From Clostridia bacterium (GTDB lineage Bacteria > Bacillota > Clostridia > Peptostreptococcales > Anaerovoracaceae), in the NCBI GenBank assembly GCA_900754805.1, contig CAAEEE010000262.1, forward strand, positions 1-39,211: a stretch of 39,211 nt of DNA, written 5' to 3'. A program made the translations under genes and the position numbers. The notes beneath the pieces are model-generated. The model had not been told where the DNA came from. It searched no databases and saw only the letters and a program-made list of their open reading frames with translations. This document shows, piece by piece, positions 26,548 to 35,570 of the stretch. Every line of letters starts with the position of its first letter. The first letter of the stretch is position 1.

Positions 26548-26594
26548 AAAAAAGCTGTGCTTTTCTACATATTTCTTCGAAAAGTACAGCTTTT
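26548..26594 (-). terminator. Terminator of alr
   Basis: A 16-bp stem pairs 26550-26565 with 26579-26594, with one G-U pair. On the minus strand it ends in a six-T run (plus-strand A at 26548-26553). A weaker stem, CTGTC-TTAG-GACAG followed by ACATTTTTT on the minus strand (26510s-26536), lies just beyond. The rest of the 26423-26547 gap holds nothing recognisable. Confidence 0.85.
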
Positions 26595-26629
26595 ATGTAA
26601 ATCGTATTCAGATGGAGTGACAGCAAAGT

Positions 26630-27766
26630 CTATTTCACATAAACCTTCGGAAGTCTCTGACCGAAAGCACAAGTGATTTCGTAGTTGATGGTTCCGGTTG
26701 CCTTTGCAATATCGTCTGCAAGGATTGTGTTGGTGCCGTCGGTTCCCATCACAATAACTTCGTCGCCGAGTTTTACATCAGGAACATCGGTAACATCGAT
26801 CATGCACTGGTCCATGCAGATGTTGCCAGCAATCGGTGCGATTACGCCGTTTACGATAACCTTTGCGTTCGGGGAGTATGGACGAGGATAGCCGTCTGCG
26901 TATCCGAGCGCGATGGTTGCGATTTTGCTCGGCTTCTTGGATATGTATTTACGTCCGTAGCCAACCGAGAAATCCGCAGGTACATCTTTCAGGTGAACGA
27001 TGTTTGCTTTAACCGACATAACCGGTTTGATGGAAAGCTCGTTTACATCAACCTCATCCGACGGATAGCATCCGTAGAGGATGATTCCCGGACGGCATGC
27101 ATCGAAGTGAACGGTCGGAAGTTCCATGATGGAAGCACTGTTTGCAAGAGTTCTGAACGGAATTTCGATTCCTGCTGCGGTAAGTGCTTCGTAGAATTTG
27201 TTGAACTTCGCCTCTTGCTGATGGGAGTATGTTTTGTCGTAAGCATCTGCTGTGGACATATGTGAGAACATACCTTTAATTTTGAAATTCTCGAGAGCAG
27301 CGATTTTCTTTACATCGGAAACCGCATAGTCGATGTCATCAGCAAGGTAGCCGATTCTTCCCATTCCGGTGTCCACTGCGATGAGGGCGTGCACGGTCTT
27401 TCCGTGCTTCTTTGCTTCTGCGGCGAAAGCTGCTGCATTTTCGCTGCTGCAGACAACCGGAGTGATGTCATATTTCACAATTGTGTCGGCATACATATCC
27501 GGTGTCAGACCGAGCATGATGATTTCTTCCTTGGCGCCTGCTTCACGGAGTGTTACAGCTTCCTGAAGAGTTGCGATTGCGAAAGTTTTGCAGCCATTTT
27601 CTCTGAGAACTTCCGCAACTTTTACACTGCCGTGACCGTATGCGTCGGCTTTGATAACGCCGATCATTTCTCTGCCTGCGATTTTATTCTTAATTTGCTT
27701 GATGTTGTAATCCAGGTTTGACAAGTTGATTTCTGCCCAAACCGGTCTTAACGCTTCTTTGTACAT
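26630..27766 (-). CDS. alr: Alanine racemase
   Basis: This 378-residue fold-type III PLP enzyme interconverts L- and D-alanine. The PLP lysine is Lys39 in VIKADAYGHG. GYGRKYISKK and IALGYADGYPR carry the conserved active-site region, and GNICMDQCMIDVTD is the C-terminal barrel signature. AAAGGAG lies upstream of the ATG. It has its own promoter and terminator, so it is not part of the PFOR operon. Beyond cell-wall D-alanine supply, it could convert D-alanine released by OrtAB in the HplG pathway to L-alanine for transamination to pyruvate; that link is inferred from proximity only. Confidence 0.95.
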   Translation of the reverse strand: MYKEALRPVWAEINLSNLDYNIKQIKNKIAGREMIGVIKADAYGHGSVKVAEVLRENGCKTFAIATLQEAVTLREAGAKEEIIMLGLTPDMYADTIVKYDITPVVCSSENAAAFAAEAKKHGKTVHALIAVDTGMGRIGYLADDIDYAVSDVKKIAALENFKIKGMFSHMSTADAYDKTYSHQQEAKFNKFYEALTAAGIEIPFRTLANSASIMELPTVHFDACRPGIILYGCYPSDEVDVNELSIKPVMSVKANIVHLKDVPADFSVGYGRKYISKKPSKIATIALGYADGYPRPYSPNAKVIVNGVIAPIAGNICMDQCMIDVTDVPDVKLGDEVIVMGTDGTNTILADDIAKATGTINYEITCAFGQRLPKVYVK

Positions 27767-27815
27767 GATTAATACATCTCCTTTTCACTATGAATCGTGT
27801 CATTTGAATAAGGTA

Positions 27816-27844
27816 ATTATAGACTTCTTTCCAAAGAAATTCAA
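27816..27844 (-). promoter_or_regulatory. Promoter of alr with an internal dyad
   Basis: On the minus strand, -35 TTGAAT (27844-27839) and -10 TATAAT (27821-27816) are 17 bases apart. The spacer holds TTCTTT-GG-AAAGAA (27825-27838), a perfect 6-bp dyad that could be an operator. Confidence 0.75.
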
Positions 27845-27857
27845 GCCTTTCATGTAT

Positions 27858-29135
27858 TCAATTTTTCAGTGCGGTAATCGGCACCACGTACACACCGTCG
27901 GGGCGCTTGTATGCGGCATTCGCCAGTCCGCAGATTACGCATAAAACCTTTGGGGGTCTGCCTTTTGGGTCGTTCTTGATTTTTTGGTTAATATCCAATA
28001 GATTTTTGGCTGCCTCGTCAATTTGATTAGCCCCCAGTTTTATTTCAAAAGCACACCAGTCCCCATTTTTAAGCTCTATGACAGCGTCAATCTCCTTGTT
28101 ATCATATCCTTGATAATGGTACAGGGAAGCACCGAAAGACTCTGCATAAATTTTCAAATCTCTTTCGCAAAGTGCCTCAAACAAAAATCCAAGTGTCCGC
28201 AAATCGTTAATCAGCATTTCGGGTGTTGCCTTTAACAGAGCACATGCAAGGGACGGGTCGCAGAAATGTCTTTTTTCTGCCTGTTTGACTCTTACAGATA
28301 AACGAATATTGGTAGAAAACGGAGGCTGATTGTCCGTGATGAAAAGCCTTTGAAAAATATCTAAATATTCGGCGACGGTATCTTTGTCAATATCGGTATC
28401 ATCCATTTTCTTCATGTCCTTTGCAAGAGATACATTTGTGACGGTAGTTGCTTCGTTTCTGGCTAAGGAGCGCAGCAAAAGCTTCATCTTCTCCTTGTTG
28501 CGCTTCAGACCGTCGATTCTGTACACGTCATCGTCGATAATTGCATCGATATATTGAATCGGCAAAAGCGCGGCCTGTTCTATCGGCGCGTCCAGATTGC
28601 CGGGCCAGCCGCCTTTGATAATATATTCGACTAAATCCATTAAGTTTACTTCTCCTGTCATAACGGGCGTAAGCTTGTCGCTGCACAAGTCCTCCAAAGA
28701 AACATCACCACAGGAATTTCCGGATTCATATAATGACATAGGGCGCATTTTTATTCTGGCAATTCTTCCTGCGCCGCTGTGCATAATTCCTTTGTGATTC
28801 GGCGTTGCTGAGCCTGTTAGGATGAACTGACCCTTTTCACCGGTTTGGTCGACTCTGTGTCTGACCGCATCCCAAAGCGCCGGAACCTCCTGCCATTCAT
28901 CGATAAGGCGCGGAGTTTCTCCGTTTAAGACCAAATCAGGGGACATTTGCGCAAGCACTCTGTTTTGGAAATTGCCGGACGGATCTCCGACAGAAAATTC
29001 GCTGCTGCTGTGGTAGGACGAAGTCCATGTCTTACCGCACCATTTCGGACCTTCCACGCAAACGGCACCGAAGCTCTTTAAATATTGAATAATCGTTTTA
29101 TCAATAATTCTTGGTTTATAATCTTTTCTGTTCAT
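27858..29135 (-). CDS. AAA_14 / DUF4143 ATP-binding protein 1
   Basis: This 425-residue P-loop ATPase has Walker A GPKWCGKT near residue 32, a Walker B-like LIDEW (PRLIDEWQEVPALWD), sensor-like ILTGSATP, and a C-terminal restriction-nuclease-like DUF4143 part ending near YDNKEIDAVIELKNGDWCAFEIKLG. That last segment (D-x-V, E-I-K) resembles a PD-(D/E)xK core. The ATG at 29135 follows GGAG at an 11-base spacing; the upstream in-frame ATG at 29189 falls on the promoter. Function of this widespread family is not established; similar genes are often found in variable genome regions. It is expressed from a promoter within an iteron array. Confidence 0.82.
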   Translation of the reverse strand: MNRKDYKPRIIDKTIIQYLKSFGAVCVEGPKWCGKTWTSSYHSSSEFSVGDPSGNFQNRVLAQMSPDLVLNGETPRLIDEWQEVPALWDAVRHRVDQTGEKGQFILTGSATPNHKGIMHSGAGRIARIKMRPMSLYESGNSCGDVSLEDLCSDKLTPVMTGEVNLMDLVEYIIKGGWPGNLDAPIEQAALLPIQYIDAIIDDDVYRIDGLKRNKEKMKLLLRSLARNEATTVTNVSLAKDMKKMDDTDIDKDTVAEYLDIFQRLFITDNQPPFSTNIRLSVRVKQAEKRHFCDPSLACALLKATPEMLINDLRTLGFLFEALCERDLKIYAESFGASLYHYQGYDNKEIDAVIELKNGDWCAFEIKLGANQIDEAAKNLLDINQKIKNDPKGRPPKVLCVICGLANAAYKRPDGVYVVPITALKN

Positions 29136-29160
29136 AAGCCTATTATCTCCTATGCTTTGA

Positions 29161-29189
29161 ATTATATACCAACCCGAAAGATTTAGCAA
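29161..29189 (-). promoter_or_regulatory. Promoter of DUF4143 gene 1 inside the repeat array
   Basis: On the minus strand, -35 TTGCTA (29189-29184) and -10 TATAAT (29166-29161) are 17 bases apart. The gene-proximal repeat (29171-29183) lies entirely in the spacer, so a protein bound to the repeats would block the promoter. Confidence 0.75.
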
Positions 29190-29275
29190 GCATAATCGGA
29201 GAGATTTTAGATTTTTAACCCGAAAGATTTGGCAAGTACAATCGGAGAGATTTTAAGCTTTCAACCCGAAAGATT
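29171..29275. repeat. Five 13-bp iterons at 23-bp spacing
   Basis: Alternating boxes AACCCGAAAGATT (29171, 29217, 29263) and AATCGGAGAGATT (29194, 29240) start every 23 bp exactly. They form two near-identical 46-bp units and part of a third. The pitch is about two helical turns. Confidence 0.85.
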
Positions 29276-29281
29276 TTAAAA

Positions 29282-29310
29282 TTGAATCTTCCATAGATAT
29301 GTGATATTAT
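29282..29310 (+). promoter_or_regulatory. Promoter of the symporter-kinase unit
   Basis: -35 TTGAAT (29282-29287) and -10 TATTAT (29305-29310) are separated by 17 bases. It lies back to back with the iteron array of the divergent ATPase gene, so the array could also affect it. Confidence 0.6.
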
Positions 29311-29373
29311 TGACAGGCAAAGCAAAAAATTACAAGCGCGGAATGAGCGCAAAAAAAGGAGAACAGAAATAAC

Positions 29374-30753
29374 ATGGAAAGAGACCGATTCAGAACCCGA
29401 ACAGGCTTTATCATTGCTTGTATCGGCTCGGCAGTTGGAATGGGAAACATCTGGCGTTTTCCGATTATGGTATCGAAATACGGCGGAATGACTTTCTTCG
29501 TCGTGTATATCTTATTTGTAATACTTATCGCTTCGTCAGGCATGATTGAAGAATTTGCGCTCGGACGCTGGGCGGAAGCAGGCCCGGTGGGAGCCTTCGG
29601 CAAATGCACCAAAGAGCGTTTCGGCAAGAGGAGCATCGGCGAAGCAATCGGCGCGCTGCCGGTTATCGGCGCGATGGGACTGGCAATCGGATACACGGTC
29701 GTAATGGGCTGGATTTTCAAATACTGCTTCATGGGAATTTCCGGGGAGCTTTACGCTATGGGAACCGATATGGCTGTGATTGGCGGAACCTTTGACGGTG
29801 CAGCACCGGGAGCGAAAACTTTGGGCGAAGCGATTAAAATGATGATAGACGGCGGCATATTCAATGTCGGAAACGGTACATGGCAGATCGTCGGTCTTGT
29901 GGTTGCTCTTGCCATTATGGCAATGGGTATCGGCGGCGGAATTGAAAAAGCAAACAAGATTATGATGCCGCTGCTCTTTGGCTTATTCTTGATTTTGGGA
30001 GTCTATATTGCATTTCTTCCGGGTGCGGGAGAAGGCTACAGATATATATTTACGCTGGATACGAAGGGATTACTGAATCCGGAAGTATGGATTTTTGCTT
30101 TCGGACAGGCGTTCTTCTCGCTTTCGGTTGCAGGAAACGGTTCGGTAATATACGGATCTTATCTGGACAAGAGAGAAGACCTTCCTGGAGCTGCGCGCAA
30201 TGTTGCGATTTTCGATACGCTTGCGGCGACTCTTGCGGCACTGGTTATCCTGCCGGCAATGGGTGTCGGAGGTGTAACACCGGACACGGCAGGTCCCGGG
30301 CTCATGTTTGTTTATTTGGTAAATGTGCTTAATGGCATGGCAGGCGGCCGCGTTGTGGGAATGATTTTCTTCATATGCGTTCTGTTTGCGGGAGCAACCT
30401 CAATTGTGAACCTTTACGAGGTTCCGGTTGCTTTTCTTCAGGAAAAACTGAGATTTAGGAGAGTGCCTGCGGTGCTGACAATCGGCTTAATCGGTGCTGC
30501 CGTTTCAATAATGATTCAGCCGTGGACATCGCAGTGGATGGATGTAGTTTCGATTTATATCTGCCCACTCGGAGCACTTCTTGCAGGAATCATGTTCTTC
30601 TGGGTTCTCAAGAAGGAGACCGCGCTCGAAGCTGTAAGCGAAGGCAGCAAGAAGCAGATAGGAAGCTGGTTCCATCCGCTCGGGAAGTATCTTTACTGCG
30701 TATGTGCGCTGGTTGCGCTGATTGCGGGTGCAATGCTCGGAGGAATAGGTTAA
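29374..30753 (+). CDS. Sodium:neurotransmitter symporter (NSS/SLC6) family transporter
   Basis: This 459-residue membrane protein belongs to the LeuT-fold NSS family, which imports amino acids with Na+. The unwound helix 1 signature is IGSAVGMGNIWRFP near residues 13-27. The length and about eleven hydrophobic segments resemble the shorter bacterial members (MhsT type) rather than 12-helix LeuT. FGQAFFSLSVAGNG in helix 6 is also typical. AAAAGGAG precedes the ATG. It ends six bases before the kinase-like gene, so both are probably co-transcribed. Substrate cannot be read; a hydrophobic or aromatic amino acid is common for the family. It could supply a fermentable amino acid. Confidence 0.92.
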   Translation: MERDRFRTRTGFIIACIGSAVGMGNIWRFPIMVSKYGGMTFFVVYILFVILIASSGMIEEFALGRWAEAGPVGAFGKCTKERFGKRSIGEAIGALPVIGAMGLAIGYTVVMGWIFKYCFMGISGELYAMGTDMAVIGGTFDGAAPGAKTLGEAIKMMIDGGIFNVGNGTWQIVGLVVALAIMAMGIGGGIEKANKIMMPLLFGLFLILGVYIAFLPGAGEGYRYIFTLDTKGLLNPEVWIFAFGQAFFSLSVAGNGSVIYGSYLDKREDLPGAARNVAIFDTLAATLAALVILPAMGVGGVTPDTAGPGLMFVYLVNVLNGMAGGRVVGMIFFICVLFAGATSIVNLYEVPVAFLQEKLRFRRVPAVLTIGLIGAAVSIMIQPWTSQWMDVVSIYICPLGALLAGIMFFWVLKKETALEAVSEGSKKQIGSWFHPLGKYLYCVCALVALIAGAMLGGIG

Positions 30754-30759
30754 AGGAAT

Positions 30760-32274
30760 ATGGATTTCAATACAGTTATTAGCAAATATAAGGTATCAGA
30801 ATACAAGGAACTTAGCCAAAAACCGGATAGCGGAGTATACTTAATGAGCCGAGGCGAGGAAGACTGTTTCGTGCTGCGCATATACAGCCATGAAATGCCG
30901 GTGTATGAAATGTTAAAAAAACAAGGATACAAGGGATTCCCACAGGTTTACGACTGCCGATGGGAGGATGAATTCTTTGTGGTTGAGGAACAGTTTGTTG
31001 ACGGTGTTTCTCTTCAGGAACTGATCGACGGTGGCGAGAAAATGGATGAAAAGCGAGCGATGAATATTACCGCCAAAACCTGTAACGCACTGGATTTACT
31101 CCATCGAAGCGGTTTCATTCACCGGGATGTCAAACCAGAACATGTAATGATGAATCAGCAGGGCGAAATCTTCTTGATTGACCTTGATGCAGCCATGAGA
31201 ATAGAACCCGGCAAACGGAACGACACGCGAGTTTTGGGAACGGCGGGATATGCGGCACCGGAGCAATTCGGGCTGACCCGTTCGGATATCCGTACTGACA
31301 TATATGCGGTGGGAATCCTTTTGAACACATTGCTTACGGGGCAGCACCCGGCAGTTTTGCGGTATCGCAACGGCGGAGCAGAGAAAATAATTCAGAAGTG
31401 TACAGAAATGAATCCTATGGATAGGTACCAGGACATGACGGAACTCTGCTATGCAATTTCCCGGGAGGAACTCAAAGATACCTCAGAAGAAGCCGGCACA
31501 ACAGTGAAACGAAAAAAGTGGATTTTGTTATGCGTCATAGCACTTGTGGTTGGTGTTGCGGTCATTATAGGAATAGGCTTGGACGGCAATCGGAATGATT
31601 CACATAGCGAAATGAACAGAGCCGAAAACGGCGAACTGCAGCTCCACCTTGCCGGTGCACAAGGGGAAACTCTGCTGTATAACTCCCGAGGTGGCAGCCA
31701 GTGCCTTCCTATGTACACAGAAGATGGCGTGAGCGTTGACGACACATGGACGGTCTATGCGGATGAACAAATCGGAAGAATAATCGGCTACGAAAAGGAA
31801 TGGCTGGGATGGAGGCTTGACTCGAATGGGATGGAAACCGGTGTGGACGGGTTCGTGCATGCAGAGAAGAACGGGGAGAAATATGCGGTTCGCGTCATGG
31901 TGACTGCAGATCCGGTGAGTGCATACAGTGCGCAGCCTGATTTTAACAAGATGGCAGAGAACTGGCTTAAACCGACTTGGGATGCATCCGATGAAGTTAC
32001 GGCTGTACGGATAGACTATAAGGCTGCAGACAAGGTAACCCTTTATCTTGCCTCTACGATTAACTTTGAGGGCTCAGATCCTATCTGTGACGACGACAGG
32101 GTTACCATAGAGCCATGTGAAAAGGAAAACAGTTGGCCAAACAATGAAATCTACAAGATGACATTCTACAACCCGGACGGTGGGGATGCACTGATTCAGG
32201 TGGGTCATAACTATGGCAGACTGACATTCAAGTTCAGCGAAAATAAAAATTTCTATAAAAAACTTATCACTTAG
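30760..32274 (+). CDS. Membrane-anchored Ser/Thr protein kinase-like protein
   Basis: This 504-residue protein has an N-terminal cytoplasmic kinase domain (about 10-240), one transmembrane helix near 250-272 (WILLCVIALVVGVAVIIGIG), and an extracellular C-terminal domain. The catalytic loop HRDVKPEHVM has Asp123, and the APE-type motif is AAPEQFG. Two residues depart from the consensus: the N-lobe Lys position reads Arg40 (FVLRIYS), and the DFG motif is DLD (141-143). Activity may be weak or atypical. AAAGGA lies only two or three bases before the ATG. It follows the symporter by six bases. The outer domain shares no clear PASTA repeats. Its terminator stem begins inside the last codons. Confidence 0.85.
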   Translation: MDFNTVISKYKVSEYKELSQKPDSGVYLMSRGEEDCFVLRIYSHEMPVYEMLKKQGYKGFPQVYDCRWEDEFFVVEEQFVDGVSLQELIDGGEKMDEKRAMNITAKTCNALDLLHRSGFIHRDVKPEHVMMNQQGEIFLIDLDAAMRIEPGKRNDTRVLGTAGYAAPEQFGLTRSDIRTDIYAVGILLNTLLTGQHPAVLRYRNGGAEKIIQKCTEMNPMDRYQDMTELCYAISREELKDTSEEAGTTVKRKKWILLCVIALVVGVAVIIGIGLDGNRNDSHSEMNRAENGELQLHLAGAQGETLLYNSRGGSQCLPMYTEDGVSVDDTWTVYADEQIGRIIGYEKEWLGWRLDSNGMETGVDGFVHAEKNGEKYAVRVMVTADPVSAYSAQPDFNKMAENWLKPTWDASDEVTAVRIDYKAADKVTLYLASTINFEGSDPICDDDRVTIEPCEKENSWPNNEIYKMTFYNPDGGDALIQVGHNYGRLTFKFSENKNFYKKLIT

Positions 32275-32293
32275 CATGGTGCATAAGTTTTTT
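32257..32293 (+). terminator. Terminator overlapping the kinase stop
   Basis: AAAAAACTTAT (32257-32267) and ATAAGTTTTTT (32283-32293) form a perfect 11-bp stem ending in a T-run. The kinase stop codon (32272-32274) lies in the loop. Confidence 0.8.
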
Positions 32294-32379
32294 AATTCCA
32301 TTCATGTTAAAATGTTAGAAGTGACACATCTTTAACTAATATGGCGATGGTCTCATTGCCTGAAAGGAGTAGGAAGAAT

Positions 32380-35367
32380 ATGAAGAAAAAAGTTTTTGCG
32401 CTTATGCTGACGCTTTGCATGGTACTGACCATGATGCCGAGCATGGCGTGGGCAGACAGTGGAGAAGCAAATACTCAAAATCCGAGGGTAGAAAAACTAT
32501 ATTGGATTTTTTGTAGTGATAATGTTGTGGTTGAAAATGATATTATCAAAATAACAGAAAATGGGAAAAAACTGACGCAAAAGGAGGTCTTTGCGGAGGA
32601 AGGTAAATATGTTAAGGACAAGATAGATATGTCCGCCGGTAACGGAGTAGGCGGATATTTCGTGATAAAAGATAATTCCGAGCTTCGGGCACTACATGGC
32701 ATACAATCCGGTAATGAGCACTGCGTTGAAATTCGGGAAAATCAAAATGGCGTTTGGGAGATCATGGGTAAAAATCCCGGAGAGGCTATACTATCTTTGA
32801 AAAGTGATAATGGGAGCATTTCCTATGAGCTAAAGGTTACATGTACAGCAACCGGTATAACACTTAGAACCAATGAGTTTACGGCAGTGGGCGATGATTC
32901 GTTACAATCCTCAATGGGAAATGGTTTCTTTTGGACAGATATTACAATGTATGACGGAGAAACAAAAGTTGCTGTAACAGTGGACGATATTTCTATCATC
33001 AATAAGGATAGCACAAATGTTGACAACAATGGGTACGGCTTGAGTACAGCGGCTAAAGAAAGACTAAATGAATGCAGTGGTGACGGAACGATAGAACAGG
33101 GAACTGCTCCAAACAGTTTTCGATTCACACCCAGCAAAGCCGGCGATGCGGTTTTAGTGATAAAACATAATGAACACTATTATTTCTACAAACTATTCAT
33201 TCATCCGAATGATATCAATCCGGGCGGTGGCGGCGATACGCCATATAAGCCGGAGCATACCACTTTCTTTTTTGGAGACGAAAACATCTCCGGTGACATT
33301 TCCGATAAGGATATTTCCTATGAGGATAAATACATCAATATGAGTTTGTTACCGACAGCGGATGAAAACTGCTTCTATTTAGCGATTCCTGATGGGGCGA
33401 ATTATCAACCTCAGGCATTTCAACTGATCAACGGAGCGGCGAAAGATTCCAAGGACGAAGGGGATAGCCGGGACAGAAACCCGAATGAACTGCGGTGCGA
33501 AGGGAACGATTTATTTGAGAATTATTTTGAAAAAAGCGAAGGTAAAACAGTTACGATAGATTCTAAAGAATATCAGGTATACAAGATCAACCTGACAAAG
33601 TATCTGGGACACGGCGACCTCAGAGTCATCGTAAAAGAAGATGAGGGCAGGGAAAACCATGTGGATTTAAGATTTGCCCTTAATGTTACGGTAAAGGGCG
33701 ATGCAGAGGGTGTTAAACGTTTGTATAATGCCGCAGATGCACAGAGAAATCTGTTTGGCTTTGAGTCGGAATATGAGGACATTCATCTGGAGTCCAATGG
33801 CAAAGACAGAACCGGAACCTATTACAATGCTATGGATGTGTACTATGAGGGGAAAAAATATAAGCAAGGCGATTATTCCGAACTGGCATTGGAACTGGAG
33901 GATGGCTATGTGCTGAACAACATCAGCTTCCTTGTCGGAGGCGAAGAAAAAGCGGCATCCTTCTCGGTAGAAAGGCAGTATGAATATGCGGTTCTGGATG
34001 CAAAGGGAAATGTGCTTCAGGATAACGGCGAGCATTTCACCGATATCGGCTGGAAAGGTGCCAGTGGAAACTATGGCGGCATTGTCAAGGACGGACCGGA
34101 GAAAGGACAAAGAAAGCAGCAAGGCTTTGTCATGACGAAACAGGTGGTGCTGGGCGCCGGTGCGGGGGCGAATACCCAGCAGGATGCGGCTGATTTTCTT
34201 GCAAAACAGTCATATGAAGGGACGCAGTATAGCTTGAAATATTTGGGTGTTGTAACGCCGTATTTAGTCTTCTATGAGCAATATTATAAATCCGAAAAGC
34301 CGATTGAAATCGTCTTCGATGTACAGAAGCTGCCAAAGGCTTCGGAGGTTAATGTAGAGGATTTCGATGGTAAAATATGCATTATACCGGAAAGTAACCA
34401 AGGTGGGCATAAATTTGTAGTCACATCAGAAGTACTGCAGGATTTTGTGCTTACAGGCAAGGACGGTTTGAATGAGAAACTGAAAAAGGAATATCACGAT
34501 GGCTATACGGTTGAAAAAGTCTTTGAGATTAATGCAACGACGGAAGCCGGTCAGGGCGTGTCTGATTTGAAGTCTTATGTTACCATTACCATTCCTCGCA
34601 GTATGTTCAAGGGAAATCCGAAACACTATAAGGTTATGAATGTGGATGACAAAGGCAATATGGTGGAGATGGAAACAACCTACGAGGAAAGCGGAGGTTA
34701 TATCGTATTTAAGACGGGTCATTTATCCAAGTATGCCATTGTTACCAATGAAGATTTGACTTCAGGCGGCGGCACATCCGGTGGTTCCTCCTCCGGCGGC
34801 GGTGGATTCGTAACTCCTGCCGAAACTCCGCTTGACAAAGCGAAAACTGAGGCTAATACTGCTATCTCCGCAGCAGCATCCGCTAACAAGTACGATGATG
34901 CTGAACAGGCAGAAGTAAAGGCTATCCTCGACAAGGCAGCAGCTGACATCAAGAACGCTAAGACGGAAGACGAAGTAAAGGCAATCCGGGAAGCAGCTCA
35001 GGCAGAAATCGACAAGGTTCTCACCACTGAAGAAAAAGCTCAGATTAAGGCGGTTGGTTCCGTAGATAAGGAAATCTTCAAGGCGAAATCTAGATACTTC
35101 AAGCTGAAAGGCAAGAGAGCCATCAAGATTACTTGGAATGTTCCAAACGGAATGAAGTTCGACGGATTTGAAATCTACAGATCCACGAAGAAGTTCTCCG
35201 GATACGGCAAGACTCCTTACTTCACAACAACCAAGACAAGCTATATCAACAGCAAGGACTTGGTTAAAGGTAAGACGTATTACTACAGGGTAAGAGCATT
35301 CGTTATCATCAACGGCGAAAAGTTCTATACAGACTATTCAACAAAGGCTTTCAGAACGATGAAATAA
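32380..35367 (+). CDS. Large secreted surface protein with Big-like and fibronectin-III-like parts
   Basis: This 995-residue protein has a classical signal peptide (KKK, hydrophobic core, cut likely after AWA at about residue 25). An Ig-like/Big2-like stretch follows (near GVWEIMGKNPGEAILSLKS). The large middle is unrecognised. A Gly/Ser linker sits near 792-808 (SGGGTSGGSSSGGGG), then a helical Ala/Lys/Glu-rich segment (about 810-890) and a C-terminal fibronectin-III-like domain (FEIYRSTKKFSGY, then GKTYYYRVRAF). No LPXTG or SLH motif was seen. The ATG at 32380 follows AAAGGAG; the upstream ATG at 32341 would spoil the signal peptide. From the linker onward, codons look richer in C-ending forms than the AT-rich middle, suggesting a mosaic origin. 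Confidence 0.82.
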   Translation: MKKKVFALMLTLCMVLTMMPSMAWADSGEANTQNPRVEKLYWIFCSDNVVVENDIIKITENGKKLTQKEVFAEEGKYVKDKIDMSAGNGVGGYFVIKDNSELRALHGIQSGNEHCVEIRENQNGVWEIMGKNPGEAILSLKSDNGSISYELKVTCTATGITLRTNEFTAVGDDSLQSSMGNGFFWTDITMYDGETKVAVTVDDISIINKDSTNVDNNGYGLSTAAKERLNECSGDGTIEQGTAPNSFRFTPSKAGDAVLVIKHNEHYYFYKLFIHPNDINPGGGGDTPYKPEHTTFFFGDENISGDISDKDISYEDKYINMSLLPTADENCFYLAIPDGANYQPQAFQLINGAAKDSKDEGDSRDRNPNELRCEGNDLFENYFEKSEGKTVTIDSKEYQVYKINLTKYLGHGDLRVIVKEDEGRENHVDLRFALNVTVKGDAEGVKRLYNAADAQRNLFGFESEYEDIHLESNGKDRTGTYYNAMDVYYEGKKYKQGDYSELALELEDGYVLNNISFLVGGEEKAASFSVERQYEYAVLDAKGNVLQDNGEHFTDIGWKGASGNYGGIVKDGPEKGQRKQQGFVMTKQVVLGAGAGANTQQDAADFLAKQSYEGTQYSLKYLGVVTPYLVFYEQYYKSEKPIEIVFDVQKLPKASEVNVEDFDGKICIIPESNQGGHKFVVTSEVLQDFVLTGKDGLNEKLKKEYHDGYTVEKVFEINATTEAGQGVSDLKSYVTITIPRSMFKGNPKHYKVMNVDDKGNMVEMETTYEESGGYIVFKTGHLSKYAIVTNEDLTSGGGTSGGSSSGGGGFVTPAETPLDKAKTEANTAISAAASANKYDDAEQAEVKAILDKAAADIKNAKTEDEVKAIREAAQAEIDKVLTTEEKAQIKAVGSVDKEIFKAKSRYFKLKGKRAIKITWNVPNGMKFDGFEIYRSTKKFSGYGKTPYFTTTKTSYINSKDLVKGKTYYYRVRAFVIINGEKFYTDYSTKAFRTMK

Positions 35368-35384
35368 GTACAAAAAATACACAA

Positions 35385-35413
35385 AGGGCGGCCCGATTGG
35401 ACCGCCCTAATTC
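35385..35413 (+). terminator. Terminator after the surface protein
   Basis: AGGGCGG (35385-35391) pairs with CCGCCCT (35402-35408), followed by AATTCTTT. It ends the surface-protein transcript just before the repeat array. Confidence 0.7.
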
Positions 35414-35416
35414 TTT

Positions 35417-35509
35417 GATATTGAAAAAAATATACTTTTTGCTGATTTCGATATTGAAAAAAATATACTTTTTGCTGATTTTGATGTTGAAAAAAATATA
35501 TTTCTTGTG
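35417..35509. repeat. Three direct repeats of 33 bp
   Basis: Units start at 35417, 35450 and 35483, each beginning GATATTGAAAAAAATATAC or a close variant; the third is partial (27 bases) and has a few changes. Each unit holds ATATT-GAAAAA-AATAT, a 5-bp dyad. The pitch of 33 bp is about three helical turns. Confidence 0.85.
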
Positions 35510-35515
35510 TAAAAT
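35487..35515 (+). promoter_or_regulatory. Promoter of DUF4143 gene 2 inside the repeat array
   Basis: -35 TTGAAA (35487-35492) and -10 TAAAAT (35510-35515) are 17 bases apart. The -35 lies in the gene-proximal repeat, the same layout as DUF4143 gene 1. Confidence 0.7.
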
Positions 35516-35570
35516 GTATATGAGAACCGCATTCGGTTTAGAATAGTCGTGACTGGGGGAGTGTTATATC

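Noticed and set aside
29171..35509. CRISPR arrays at the two repeat clusters
   Set aside because: Units are contiguous or have fixed short spacing, with no unique spacers and no cas genes; they fit iterons or operators better.
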